Assembly (NCBI GenBank): GCA_905250125.1
Contig: CAJNOL010000649.1
Coordinates: 51,648 to 115,647, forward strand
Length of the DNA: 64,000 bases
Origin: Rotaria sordida
Taxonomy: Eukaryota; Rotifera; Eurotatoria; Philodinida; Philodinidae
Direction: 5' to 3'
The position numbers and the translations under genes were made by a program. Position 1 is the stretch's first letter. Each line of letters opens with the position of its first letter. Below the pieces are notes generated by a model. The model made no database searches. It saw nothing but the letters and a program-made list of their open reading frames with translations, and was not told where the DNA came from. Of this stretch, positions 1 to 11,887 are shown one piece after another.

Positions 1-115
1 ATTTTTTTCTCATTATGATTCATGAATCGACCAAGTCATTCTAGAAAAGTAAACAACAATATAATTTTGTTTTTTTTTTTTTACGTCATTACATTTTAGA
101 GTATTTATATTCATA

Positions 116-1048
116 ATGGATGCAAATGATGACTCAACTGCTCATACATCAGACACAACCGCATCGTTGCTTATAGATTTGTTTTCAAATGAAATCAATA
201 AACAAGATGTTAATGGACTACTTCATGCACAAAATTTATTGTATATTTATGAAATTTTTTTTTTTCTATAAAAGAAAAATTTTCATTTTTTAATTTTTTT
301 TGGTTTTTTTTTTTAAATTAGACTTGAACAATTGGATAAAACAAATGAAAAATTAGATGGAATTAATAAAATATCAGCTGAACGTTATGTAGATGCAACA
401 AAAGAATTTGCAAATCATACACAAATGTTAATAACTATGAAAAGAGATCTTGATTTGATTTTTAAACAAATTAAGTATAACGAAAAGAAAATTTTAATAT
501 CTATGTCGTTACAAATAATAGTCTATTTTAGATTACTTAAAACACAATTAAATAAAAAATATCCTGAGCCTTATGCGTCTGGTAATACAAAATGCTTTAT
601 TCTTGCAAGAGAAAGAATTTTTGTTTTCTTTTTCAGTCGCTGATATAAATACAAAACAAGATGATTCTCTTGATGACGAAGAAGATGATGGTTTAGCTTC
701 AGCAATAGTATATAATTATTAGTTATTCAATGTTAAAAATTATTTTATTTTGTTTTGTTTATATAGAAACCTATTAATAACTCATCACTTGTTAAATCAA
801 AAACAGTTGATTGTTCGGAATTATCATCATCACTACGTGAAACGTATACTTTACCACAAATAAATGATAATACTACTGAACAATCACTAAGTCCACTTGA
901 TGCTGTACGACGATTTGTATTTAATAAATCATCAGGTGGACCAGAATTGACAACATTTTTTAAAAATGCTCGCAACGAATTAAGAAAAATTAATGAAGGA
1001 TTTCTTGGTAGCAATAATCAAAAACAATCGACATCTCATGAAGAATAA
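116..1048 (+). CDS. KXD1: KxDL motif-containing protein 1 homologue (BORC/BLOC-1-related subunit)
   Basis: Five exons (116-240, 322-474, 532-581, 637-707, 767-1048) join into one open frame of 226 aa. The centre matches the KXD1 family: LEQLDKTNEKLDGIN at about residues 43-57, then a helix ending in MKRDLD, where K82-x-D84-L85 is the family-defining KxDL motif, followed by a helix LKTQLNKKYPEPY. KXD1 is known as a subunit of BORC, which couples lysosomes to kinesin, and associates with BLOC-1; it acts on the cytosolic face of lysosomes as a coiled-coil protein. The acidic, Ser-rich C-terminal extension (from about residue 134) is longer than in the vertebrate protein, which is about 176 aa. 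All introns are 50-81 nt with TTTAG or TTCAG-type ends. An acceptor-like TTTTAG ends at 99, 16 nt before the ATG. Identification rests on the helix pattern and the KxDL motif. Confidence 0.85.
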
Positions 1049-1609
1049 GCTTTATTTTACTTTTCTTTTATCATAAAAATTTTCTTTTCCTTCTTATTGT
1101 ATTATTTATGTCAGATTAAATTAAATTAATCTTATTTGTATTTTTTTGTTTTAGATTAATATTTTAATTAAGAATAATATAAAAAAAAAACAAAAATAAA
1201 AACAATTGATTTCTTTGTGGTAAGTTGAACTCTAATGATTCAAAGATTTAATATTGTATTAAAAGCTAAAAAAATTTCAAAATGACTTATGAAATGAAAT
1301 GTATTTTAAGACTAAAAATATATCCGATTACGAAAAACTTTTACTTTGACATAAGACCTTTGTTTATGTATGATTTTAATCAAGGATAAATCTAAGTGTA
1401 TCTAAGAAAAGATTTGATAATCACAATATTCATAGAAAAAGAAAGATAAATATAATGTATATTTATATATGATCAACTCTTTATAAAAGAATGGTTTTTA
1501 CTGGTAATCCTTCATATCCTTGAATAATTTATTGTTTTGTTACTTATCCCGCAAGTACATTTAAAACCTTTCCTTCTTTTTTGTTTCTAGTATTAATAAT
1601 AAATTTTTT
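1049..1609. other. Intergenic spacer KXD1-RING gene
   Basis: AT-rich spacer of about 560 nt. It should hold the 3' UTR of the KXD1 gene and the 5' region of the RING gene. A T-rich tract ending TTTCTAG at 1590 lies 19 nt before the next ATG and looks like a splice acceptor. Nothing else is recognisable. Confidence 0.6.
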
Positions 1610-2160
1610 ATGGCTACTGCATCAAATTTTGACGATCTTCTTCAATGTCCCATATGTTTGGATATATTACATGATCCAAAAGTTCTCGATTGTCAACATA
1701 CATTTTGTGCTAATTGTTTAAAAGTACATCATGAATCATCGTCACGTCGATTAGGGTCTTCAAATAGTATTGTTTGTAAGTTCTTTTTTCTATTTCTTTT
1801 TTTTTTCCTGAAATCATTTATTTTCTTCTAATTACTTTTTTTTTCTTTTGAACTATAAAAAAAACAATAGGTCCAACATGTCGTGTACCATCAAATTTAA
1901 TACATAATTCAATTGATAGTCTTCCGGGAAATTATATTGTACGTGATATAATCGAACGACAATATGGTACTATAACACCTGATCGTCCACCTGGTTATGC
2001 ACAACAAATTCAAGATCGTATACAACGAATGAAAAAAGAAGATACTGAATCTGATTTTGCACGATATTTAAAACCAGCAGCTGCTGCTCTACTTGGTGTC
2101 CTTGGTGGTTTACTTTTAGCTAAAGGTGTAAAAAAAATGTGTGACAAAGATGAAAAATAA
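1610..2160 (+). CDS. Small RING-finger protein with C-terminal membrane anchor
   Basis: Two exons (1610-1775 and 1871-2160) encode 151 aa. Residues 13-60 form a C3HC4 RING finger: CPIC, then LDCQHTFCANC, then CPTC, the last pair being completed across the intron (the codon TGT is split T|GT). This is the TRIM/RNF-like subclass, so a ubiquitin E3 ligase is likely; two zinc ions would be held by the seven Cys and one His. There is no B-box or coiled coil. After a basic linker (about residues 100-125) the C-terminus holds a small-residue-rich hydrophobic stretch (AAAALLGVLGGLLLAKG) followed by KKMCDKDEK, typical of a tail-anchored protein in ER or mitochondrial membrane. Family assignment beyond RING E3 is not possible by eye; the substrate is unknown. 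Confidence 0.82.
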
Positions 2161-4282
2161 AGAAAAAAAAAAAGACGCTAATTGACCTAATTTATTCTTG
2201 CTTTTGCTCTTGTCTTCTTATGATTTAAAAATAATAAAATGAAAATTTAATTTATCATCGAAACTAAATAGTTAAAATGTTTTAATACGTTGTCAATTAT
2301 TATAAATATTTTTGTTTGAAAGGAAGACAAACTCTTAATCTTGAATGTTTTTATTTATTCAAAAAAAAAAAAAAAAAGATTAAAAAATATGAAATTTGTT
2401 TTTGCATGTAAAAGTAATTTTATTGACATGACAAATTTCATGTACAAGATTATGATGAAATTAATAAGAAAATACTCGAAAATTTTACGGATTTAAAAAG
2501 ACTAATATAGTCACATATAAGTATTTGCATAGATATACTATGAAACAGTACAGCAATCGAATGATCTTTCAATATTAATGATTAACTTAGACCATGACAG
2601 TACTCAAAAATTTTTATTCGATTCATTGTTCATATAGATATGAATATTTTATGTTTAATTGTACTTTACATATAAAGAGATCCTTTAAGTATAGACGACA
2701 TTGTTTTAAATTTGAATCAGTATATTTAGATCGAAATCTAACTATGACAAAAATTATATGTTAGTTACAATCATTATTTGTACTTAATCATATTTAATAA
2801 TGTTGCAATTATTATTATGTTCAAGGGTACTCAATAATATACTTACAGCAAGAATTATTATGAGCAAAAAAAACTAATAATAATAATAAATAATTCTATT
2901 TTACAATAAATTATGAAAAGCAGTTAGTTTATTGAAAAACTAATTGAAATTTTTCTTGTTCAATGTCAACATATTTCGAAGTGCCTTTTTTTTATTTTTA
3001 TTGTCAATAGTTGATCATAAGAATTCATCGGAATGTAGAAAAGAACAATATAATTATTACACAATCGATACTATAAAAAAATATCCTTGAAATAGTAAAT
3101 TAAAACTTGAAATATCAATATCATAGCCTTGAAAGAAGAAAAATCGAATTTCTTTCTTTTTTTTTGTTTCACCTGAATATTTTAAACGTAATCGAATCGA
3201 CTTGTCCTTCTTAACATTTTATTCAATTCTCATGATGACAACATATAAATGTTTTCATTTTATTGAAAAAAAAAAATGAATAAAACTTTCTTTTTTTTTT
3301 TTTCTTTTTCATTTTTTTCTAGACTATGCAATATTTAATATCCAATGGACTCATTTTTATTATATAGACGTTAATGACATTCTATCAGCAAACTTTTTAT
3401 TATTAACTTCCCCCATTGGAGAATTATAAACTAGATTATTTTTTGCATTTTTATCTAACGAAAAAGAGAAGAAGAATAATGATATATTTATAAACAAAAT
3501 ATTCAAATAGTATGATAGAAATATTATACATTTCCAATTCATTTTAATAATGACATGATTCTGTGTGGAAATTATCATTCTATTGACAGGTAAGCAACAG
3601 ATGGTAATCAGCAATTCTCTTTCGTGCATAGAAATCATTGTACTAATAGTCTTTAGTCTATTTGCTCATTTTAATATAACCACAAAAGTCATTTAACTCT
3701 CACTTTTTTCTTTTTTTAATCCATACTATAGTAGTTCTGTGTACTATAATTCTTTCTTTTCGTTTTATATACGTACCGATCAACACTAAATGAGGTTTCT
3801 TTAACAAACAACACATACATACACATCGAAGTGTGTCTGCAATTGCAAATCTAATCATGAAAGAACAGAAGAGAGGCAGAGAGAGAGAGAGAGAAAAAAA
3901 TTGTCGCGACGATGTGCTGTTGCACACAAGTTGAGTTCAAATCATATTCTCGTTTGTTCTTCTTTTTTTCTCTTGCTATAATATGTTGTACTGTTGTTCA
4001 GCGAGAGTGAAGGAGAAAGGCACAAAAAAAAGTCTACATATGTGCACGATAGTTCAGGAAAAAAAAAAGATTGCTCACTCATTCAATATGAGGTGACAAT
4101 ATGTCAGCATATGTATATGTGCAATTCAGCGTCGATTAACTTAAGTATAAACGAGCACAGCACGAGAGAAATGTGTCCATTACTAAAATGAAACTCGTAA
4201 AAAAAAAATGAGCAATAACATTTTCAAATCCTTTTTCTTTCTTTTCTTTGCTTGTCCTTTATAGATATTCTTCTAAAATACA
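2161..4282. other. Intergenic region, low complexity
   Basis: About 2.1 kb of AT-rich DNA with poly-A and poly-T runs, a GA-rich microsatellite at about 3870-3893 and no supportable gene. The short open frames here have no recognisable domain and are rich in simple-sequence codons. The segment 4240-4264 is T-rich and ends TTTATAG, 18 nt before the next gene's ATG. Confidence 0.6.
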
Positions 4283-5176
4283 ATGTCTTTGGATGCACGT
4301 GATAAAATAATTATAACAATAATATTAAGTATTGTTGGTCTTATATGTATGTTATTAATTATTTGTTTTATAATTTGGTTTATTATTCGTTATTATCGTT
4401 TGAAAACTAAACGTATGAATTCAAATGAAGAAAATAATTCACCTCCTATATCATCATATCATCGACAACAATATCAACGTACACAAAGATTTCCTTCAAT
4501 TAAATTAAATCATAATAATAATAATATCATTAATAAGAAAAGAAAAAGAAAGAAAAGAAGATTTAATACAAATGATTCAGCTTTGACATTATCATTTGAT
4601 CCGCCACATTTAATTAATCAAAATGTAAAAAATTTAGATAAATTACTTACTAGTGAATCAACATTAACAGCTAATTCATGGCATTATGAAGAAACCTTAC
4701 CAAAAAAGCATTGGTAAAAATACATAAATTATTATTTTAAACAAAAGAATTTTTTTTCCCCTATAAAAATAGTATTTTTTGTTTTTAGTTATTATAAAAA
4801 TCCATCAAATGAACCTGTTTATGCTTCATCATCAACTGTATTAACAACAGTTTCAAATTTAACAGGTACTCATGAAAATCTAAATAATGTACACTATCGT
4901 TTTCTAAATGAACTTGATCATGTATTACGTTTAAAACAAGAAGAACGTCGAAAACATTCATTAAAATATACTCAAAGTTGTCGTCAAACAACCGATTTAT
5001 TACCATTTGATTATTATCGTTCAATATCACCACCATCAACAATAATCGAAACAAATTCAAGTAATCAGAATTCACTTGAACCTATATATATTCGTACAAA
5101 TAAATTTTCAAATTTAACGTTAATACGTAAAGCTCGATTAGCACAATTACGAGATGATACAGCTATTTTATATTAA
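4283..5176 (+). CDS. Unknown single-pass membrane protein
   Basis: Two exons (4283-4713, 4789-5176) join in frame (TG|T Cys codon) to give 272 aa. Residues 8-36 are one strongly hydrophobic segment (IIITIILSIVGLICMLLIIC), followed at once by RYYRLKTKR, so by the positive-inside rule the long tail should be cytosolic and the short N-terminus outside. The tail carries a lysine/arginine cluster (KKRKRKKRR, about residues 87-95), which could act as a nuclear-localisation or lipid-binding patch, and is otherwise Ser/Asn-rich and probably disordered. I do not recognise a family. The frame stays open through the intron and ends ATLRDDTAILY-like, supporting a real gene. A splice-acceptor-like TTTATAG at 4264 precedes the ATG by 18 nt. 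Confidence 0.75.
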
Positions 5177-5285
5177 ATACATAATACAAAACAATTTCGA
5201 AATTTATTCTTCTTTCTTTTTTTTTTAAATTATTTTGTTTAAATTTTTAAATACAATTTTTTATCTCATCTATGACAATAAATAA

Positions 5286-5320
<35 letters not shown>

Positions 5321-8300
5321 TTAAGAAATCTATTTCAATGAAATTTTCTTAATTGTTGTCCTTGGATAAAGCAAAGTATTAAATGACAAATTATATGTAT
5401 TTTCTCATGTTTGCTTTTTTTTCATTGTTATATATCGATGTATGTGTGTACATTCTTGTTAAACAGATTATATTGCTATAATTAAATGAAAATTTTCATC
5501 AATTCGAAATATATAATTTTTATAGTTAAATATGTTTAATAGTGTCAAATCGGAAGGATTGAATTCAATTATTAAAGACATTTTTTTGTTTTAGATATTT
5601 TGATATTATCCCATGTGTATGTGTTGCCGTGAATATCTGATATTTAATTATTGAATAGATTGGACATATATGCAGATATTATAATCAATGATATTTTATC
5701 GTATATTTGAGTTAATTTTACCTTGAAAAAGAGTATTAGCAGTCTCTTCAATAGACCATTTATTGATTCAATTGATCAGGTTAAGTAGTTTATAACTTGT
5801 ATACATAGTGAATCAACTTCGTGTGTTGCTCGTTTTTTTTTTATATATATATTTTATGTATTTATTCAGATAGGTATATATTTCTTTTAATCTAGTTCTG
5901 TCGTCGAATATTTGTTAATTCAAAGAAATTTAGTTGTATTCATTGTTTTTTAAAAAACGATGCAATCAAAATTATTAATCTATCAAAAACCTTTTCAAAA
6001 GTAGAAAAATTATATCGATATTACATCATTAGACAAAAATTTCGATTATTTTCTTCTGATAAAATAAATTCATTTCTATTCTTTTATATTGTCATATATT
6101 TTAATCTTACATTTGAATTTTTTGATTACATCTCGATTGTAAATATTTCTTTTTTTTTTTTTGGCCAATTAAAGAAAAACAATATAATGAAAGTTAATTG
6201 AATATTTAACTTGTCTTTTGGTTCATAAACAAAATCAATCTTGTCAGTTGATATATCGATATAATTAAGAGAAAATTGAAATTTATCTCTCGAATAAAAC
6301 ATTAATCTAATTTATGTATACAAATCTATATTTTAGTCCTATTTCATTTTTACTCGAAAAATAGTATTATTCCATCATTTCCACATGGTACAACAATTGT
6401 AGATAAGTTATATCATAAGTTATGACAATTGATATTTCCATTCCATTTATTTTACTTGATTGCTGTCACTTGAAATACTTTCGATAGGACTAAATGTTAA
6501 CAAAAAAAAAAAAGACCTAGACGACACATGACATCAAATCAGAAGTGCAGAATTTGATGGTAGAATAAAAAATTTCACTTGCTATCAAAATCAAAGGACA
6601 AGTTGAATTCTCAAATGAAAAAATTTTTCTACAGCCAATCATTTTCTAAAATTTCCACAAACTTAAAAGATTTTCTTCAACACCTGTTAGCACATACTGA
6701 TAGATTCTTAATATCTCTATCAAACACTAGACTAACTTGAAATCGTTACTATTAAATCGAGATTCAGTATAATTCTTACTTAAATTTTATTTATTTCTAA
6801 AATTAAATTGAACTATTAATATTTATAATGGTATGAGTGAATGATAAAACTATCTATATTTTAAATGTGAATCATTTAAACAGATAAATGGTATATTTCT
6901 CAATTGAATACTAATCGTTCATTTTTTTGAAGCTTAACAATGAATGTTCTTGTCATTTGAAAGTTTTACAATGAATTGTAAAATATAATAATCCATAAAT
7001 TGTACAATATTCACCTTGAAATTTAACCTAACAATGTTATTCATATTCTTGATATATTAAAATCGTTAAATATCTGTAGTGACTATTTGCTTTGGATTAA
7101 TAAAACCGACGAGAAAACTTCTTTAGATGGCAAATCACTTTTTGTCTGAGACGACGTTCATTTGATGAGTAATAGACCAGCCTAGGATAGTTTGGTTTTC
7201 TGAGTCTTTTTTCTTGAGATATCAAAATTTTACTCAGGTTTTTCAACAAAAAGCTATGGTCACATTAAAAAATTTGACTTTCAACTTCAAACTTTGCACG
7301 AACAAAGTTCTTAATGGGAGTAGGTGATTGTGCAATTAATATTTCCTTTCTGAAGATGCAAATATATGAACAAAATTTGTCTTTACACATGAGAGAATTT
7401 CAAATATTCAATATCTTTGAATAGAAAATACTAGGAAAGTTACAACTTGCTCGATGAGCTAATCTTATTGACAACTTTGTTCGTGGAAAGTTTGAAGCTG
7501 AAAGTCGATTTTTCGCGTAATCATAGCTTTTTGTTGGAAAATCTGAGTAAAATTTTGATATCTCAAGAATGAAGGCACGAAAAATCAAACCGTTCTTTTG
7601 ACTTTTATAGTATTCATCAAATAATCATCGTTTCGGTCGATAAACGATTTAACACTTAGGAGTTGTTCTTTCTTTTTTTCATATTGTAAAATAAATATTT
7701 ATGATATTTGAATGTTTAAAAATGATCATATGTTTGATGTAATTCTTCTAAGAAGAAGAGAACAAAAATTTGCTATGATCAAACAAATAATATATTTAAT
7801 ATTTATTTAGCTCGACATAGACATTTAGTTAATTCATCATTTCTCCCAATTAGAAACGATCGAATCACTTGTCAACATAAGTCTATGTTTGATTGTAAAA
7901 CATGTCAAGTCATAATCTTTCATAATATCTCAATATATATAAATGAAAAAGATCATTGATATATGTAGAACAAAAGAACAATCAACATTTTCATAATATT
8001 TAATTAAGCACGTTTTATAATAAATGAAAATGAAGATAAAAAATAAAACTGTATGTGTTAATATCAAAAAAGTAAGAATCAAGTCATGTTATTCAACGTT
8101 TTTGTTTTGTTTTTTTTTTCTTTTTGTTATTCACAATTACTTATCGACCGACAATAAAGTAAGATATTTATTTAGAGCTTTATACTGTTCGCCTTAAACG
8201 AACGAACTCTCTGTTATCTAATGCGAAAAAAAAAGAAGAGAGAAAGAAAAAAGAAATACAAGTAAAAAAACATTGATGACAATGACCAACGAACATACAC

Positions 8301-8461
8301 ATACTTATATCGACAATGAAGATGGAAAATCGAATCTTTAGAAATAAAAAATTTTTCAAAGATATTTCTATGTATCTATAACAAATAAATAGGTAGATAT
8401 TTTAGAATTTTAATAAAAGATAATTGTTATTTTTCTTCTTGATATTAGAATATAAATAATA
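5177..8461. other. Intergenic region with one long inverted repeat
   Basis: About 3.3 kb without a supportable gene. It contains a TA microsatellite (5289-5316) and an inverted repeat (7105-7650, listed separately). The remainder is AT-rich sequence in which I see nothing structured. A GATATTAG acceptor-like site ends at 8448, 13 nt before the HGSNAT ATG. Confidence 0.6.
7105..7650. repeat. Long imperfect inverted repeat (foldback)
   Basis: The left arm (about 7105-7312) is the reverse complement, with mismatches, of the right arm (about 7476-7650). Clear anchors are GATATCAAAATTTTACTCAG on the left against CTGAGTAAAATTTTGATATC on the right, and ACTTTGCACGAACAAAGTTC on the left against GACAACTTTGTTCGTGGAAAG on the right. 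The spacer is about 160 nt. Arm divergence suggests an old element. No coding content. Confidence 0.8.
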
Positions 8462-11400
8462 ATGTTTACAAAATTCATTCTTATATCTATTATACAATTA
8501 TATATTATTCAAACAATATTTTGTGTTTATTTTGGTCATGAAGTTGGCCGTACATCCATGGATTCAACACATTATGATCGTCGAATTGTACAACAACAAT
8601 GTCCAATTAATAATCAAATGAAAGAATCACATCAAACTAAATATTTTGTTAATTTTAAATCTTTACCATCATCATCATCATCATCAACAACAACAAATAA
8701 TAATAACAGTAATTTAATATTAATTCATGGACAATTCATAAGTAATTATGAAGAAGATCAACTGATAACAAGAGCTTCTTCAAGTCCAATTGATGTTAAT
8801 AATACAGTTCCATTAAGTTTGGATCAAGCTACGATTGATGTGATTGTTGATAAACAAGTAAGATTTGTTTTACATTAAAAATTAATATAATATTTCTGCT
8901 AGAAACAAAAAAAAATTGAAATATTTAATTTGATAGTTAAATTTTGAAATATATGATTTGTTCAATTTAAATGAATTACATAGTTTCGATTGAAGAGCTA
9001 TTAAAAAATTCATATCATTTACTTTTTTTCTTTATATTGAATTTTGTTTCAATATTAATTTATCTTTAATCCTGTTATATATTTCGTTTGTATGACCTAG
9101 ATTGACGTACTGAAAAAGATCCTTTCATAACCTATAACATTTAATATTTGTTGAATATATCGTAACTTAATCCAAGGTATTATTCGATTAACAAATAGCG
9201 AGATATGAATATAGATTAGAAAGTTTTTCTCACATGCAGGATGGGTCATAAAGAACTTAACCTGTTATAAAAAAAAATAATTTGTATACTGATAATATTC
9301 AATTCTCAAACTAATATCTATTATAATAAATCGAGCTAAGAAAAAATTGATTTCATTTTAAAAACATTCCATTGTAGATGGAGACAAAAAAAGAAAAGAA
9401 ATTTATTAAAAATGAACTGTCTTCTAAAATTCTAATATTGTCTTTTTAATTAAAAGCAAAATTATTTCTATTATATAGATCATTGGTAATCTATCAGTAT
9501 ATGTTCAAGTTATCGAATGTATTGATTGTCCTTATAAAATAATTGCACAAGATTTATCATCAAATAAAATACTTAATTTAACTGTAAATACAAAATATAA
9601 TTATCGTATTCGTATAGAATTAAATAATACATTACTCTGTATCGAAACTCTAAGTTTATATGAACATGGTCATTATATTCTTAATGTAAAAATTTCCTTA
9701 TCTTCATCAACAAATTCAAGTTCAAATTCTGATCTTATATGTACATTAATAACACGACATTCATCAAATAATATTTATATACCATTAATTATTGGTGGTA
9801 TTATATTATTAATATTATTTATAGCTTGTATAGTTGCACAAAAAATAAAATTTCGTGAACGTTTGATAATACTTAAAAATCGATTTTTTAAAAGTGTACC
9901 ACCACCACAAGAAACACCACATTCATATGATTTACAAGCACGTACATCAGCAACAGCAACTGATCCAATTAATGCGACAAATGGAAATTCAACTCTAACA
10001 AAATTACCACCGATACCTAAAATATCAAATGTTGCTGTACCTAAATCAAAACGTTTATTAAGTCTTGATGGATTTCGTGGTTTTGGTAAATGAACAAAAA
10101 AACAGAGCATTTTACAAAAAAAATATACCTTTGTTTTTTCGACTTTTTTTTTTTAGCTTTAGTAGCAATGATATTTATTAATTATGGTGGTGGTGGATAT
10201 GCACAATTTGAACATGCACCATGGCATGGCATAACAGTTGCTGATATTGTGTTTCCATTTTTTGTTTGGATGTTAGGAACATCATTAGTATTTTCATTAA
10301 AAAATTCTATTGATAAAGGTGTTTCAAAACGAACATTACTTAAAAAAGTAGCCATACGAACAATTAAATTATTTGTAAGTTTTATGACTTAATAAAATAA
10401 AATAAAAAATAATAATAAACGATTCACTTTTTTTTTTCAGGCAATTGGTTTTATACTTAATACACGTTTTAAAGTTGATCTTACAGTAGTACGTATTCTT
10501 GGTGTTCTACCACGTTTTGCTATTGTTTATGGTGTTGTGGCAACAATTGAAGTACTTTGTTCACAATCAAAACAATATTTATCATCAACTAATAACCTTA
10601 CATCAACAACAACAACAACAGTTAAATTAGGAACAAAAAAACGTTTAACTACACTTTTCTGTGATATAATAAATTTTCCTCTTCAATGGTTAATTAATAT
10701 TGCTTTAATTACTATTTGGATGCTTATTATTTATTTAGTACCATTTGAAGATTGTCCAGCTGGATATTTAGGTCCTGGTAAGTGAATTCTAATGTTTCTG
10801 TTTTTTTTTTTACATATAAATTATTTTCTTAGGTGGATTACATGAAAATGGTAAATATGAAAATTGTACGGGTGGAATAACTGGTTATATTGATCGAGTT
10901 ATTTTTACTAATAAACATCTTTTTAATTTTCCAACATGTCTAACTGCTTATGGTAGAAACAAAATTTTTTGTTCGAAGAATATATAAAAAAAAATAAGTT
11001 TTTTTTTTTAATGTAGAATGTAAACCACCATTTGATCCAGAGAATTTATTTGGTTCTATTCCAACAATGTTTTTAGCTTATTTGGGCATTCAAGCTGGAC
11101 GAATTCTTGGTTTGATTTGTTTTCTTTTGTTGAAGTATAGAGGTAGAGATTTAGATCTCTCATAGATACCTTAGCAACGTTCTTCCTCTTCGTCACAGAC
11201 GTTGTTGATATGCGATTAAAGATTGTATATGAATAACGGTCTCTCATTCTAATACATGAAGTATTTCCTGATTGTATTTCTATAGGATTAAGTAAAAATG
11301 TGATGAAGAAAGATTAACGAGAGCAGCTACATCGTATTTCGCATTTTAATTCTACAGCAATTGCACTAACAACTTTTTTCTTTTTTATTGAATTTTAATA

Positions 11401-11887
11401 TTTTCTTTAGTTATGCATCAATCTCATGCTGATCGTCTTATTCGTCTTTTTACTTGGGGCATTATAAGTATAGCTATTGGTGTTGGTTTAACTGCAGGTA
11501 CACTTGATGGTGGACCAATGCCATTGAATAAAAATCTTTGGACATTATCATTTTCATTATTTACTGGTACGAAAGAAGAAAAAAAGAGACTTTTTCTTTT
11601 TTTGCAATCGTTATTTATTTCTAGGTGGTTTGTCATTTGTTGGATTTTCTTTGATGTATATTATTATTGATATGTTTAAATGGTGGGATGCAACACCATT
11701 TCAATATCCAGGAAGTAATTCAATACTTATTTATATATTACATCTTGTTTTTGCAACTTATTTTCCTGTACAATGGATTGTTGTTAATACACATGCGGCA
11801 CATCTTGCGATGGGTTTATGGGGATGTGTTTTTTGGATTATTGTTGCATATATTTTGTTTAAAAAACGAATTTTTTTAGTGCTTTAA
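8462..11887 (+). CDS. HGSNAT: Heparan-alpha-glucosaminide N-acetyltransferase
   Basis: Eight exons (8462-8857, 9479-10085, 10157-10374, 10441-10777, 10833-10952, 11017-11109, 11411-11566, 11625-11887) join into an open frame of 729 aa. HGSNAT moves acetyl from cytosolic acetyl-CoA across the lysosomal membrane to terminal glucosamine of heparan sulfate. An N-terminal signal peptide (residues 1-21) is followed by a luminal domain with paired Cys, TM1 at about 233-252, a cytosolic linker, then the acyltransferase-3-like core: RLLSLDGFRG, NYGGGGY, and FEHAPWHGITVADIVFP, where H354 aligns with the catalytic His of the family. Further matches are GPGG-HENGKYENCTGG and YIDR. The C-terminal helices and the NTHAAH-like loop are complete. 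Human isoforms are 635-663 aa; the excess is in the Ser/Thr/Asn-rich luminal part. Intron 6 holds a dispersed repeat and intron 1 a transposon-end-like motif. AATAAA at 11932 is a likely polyadenylation signal. Confidence 0.95.
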
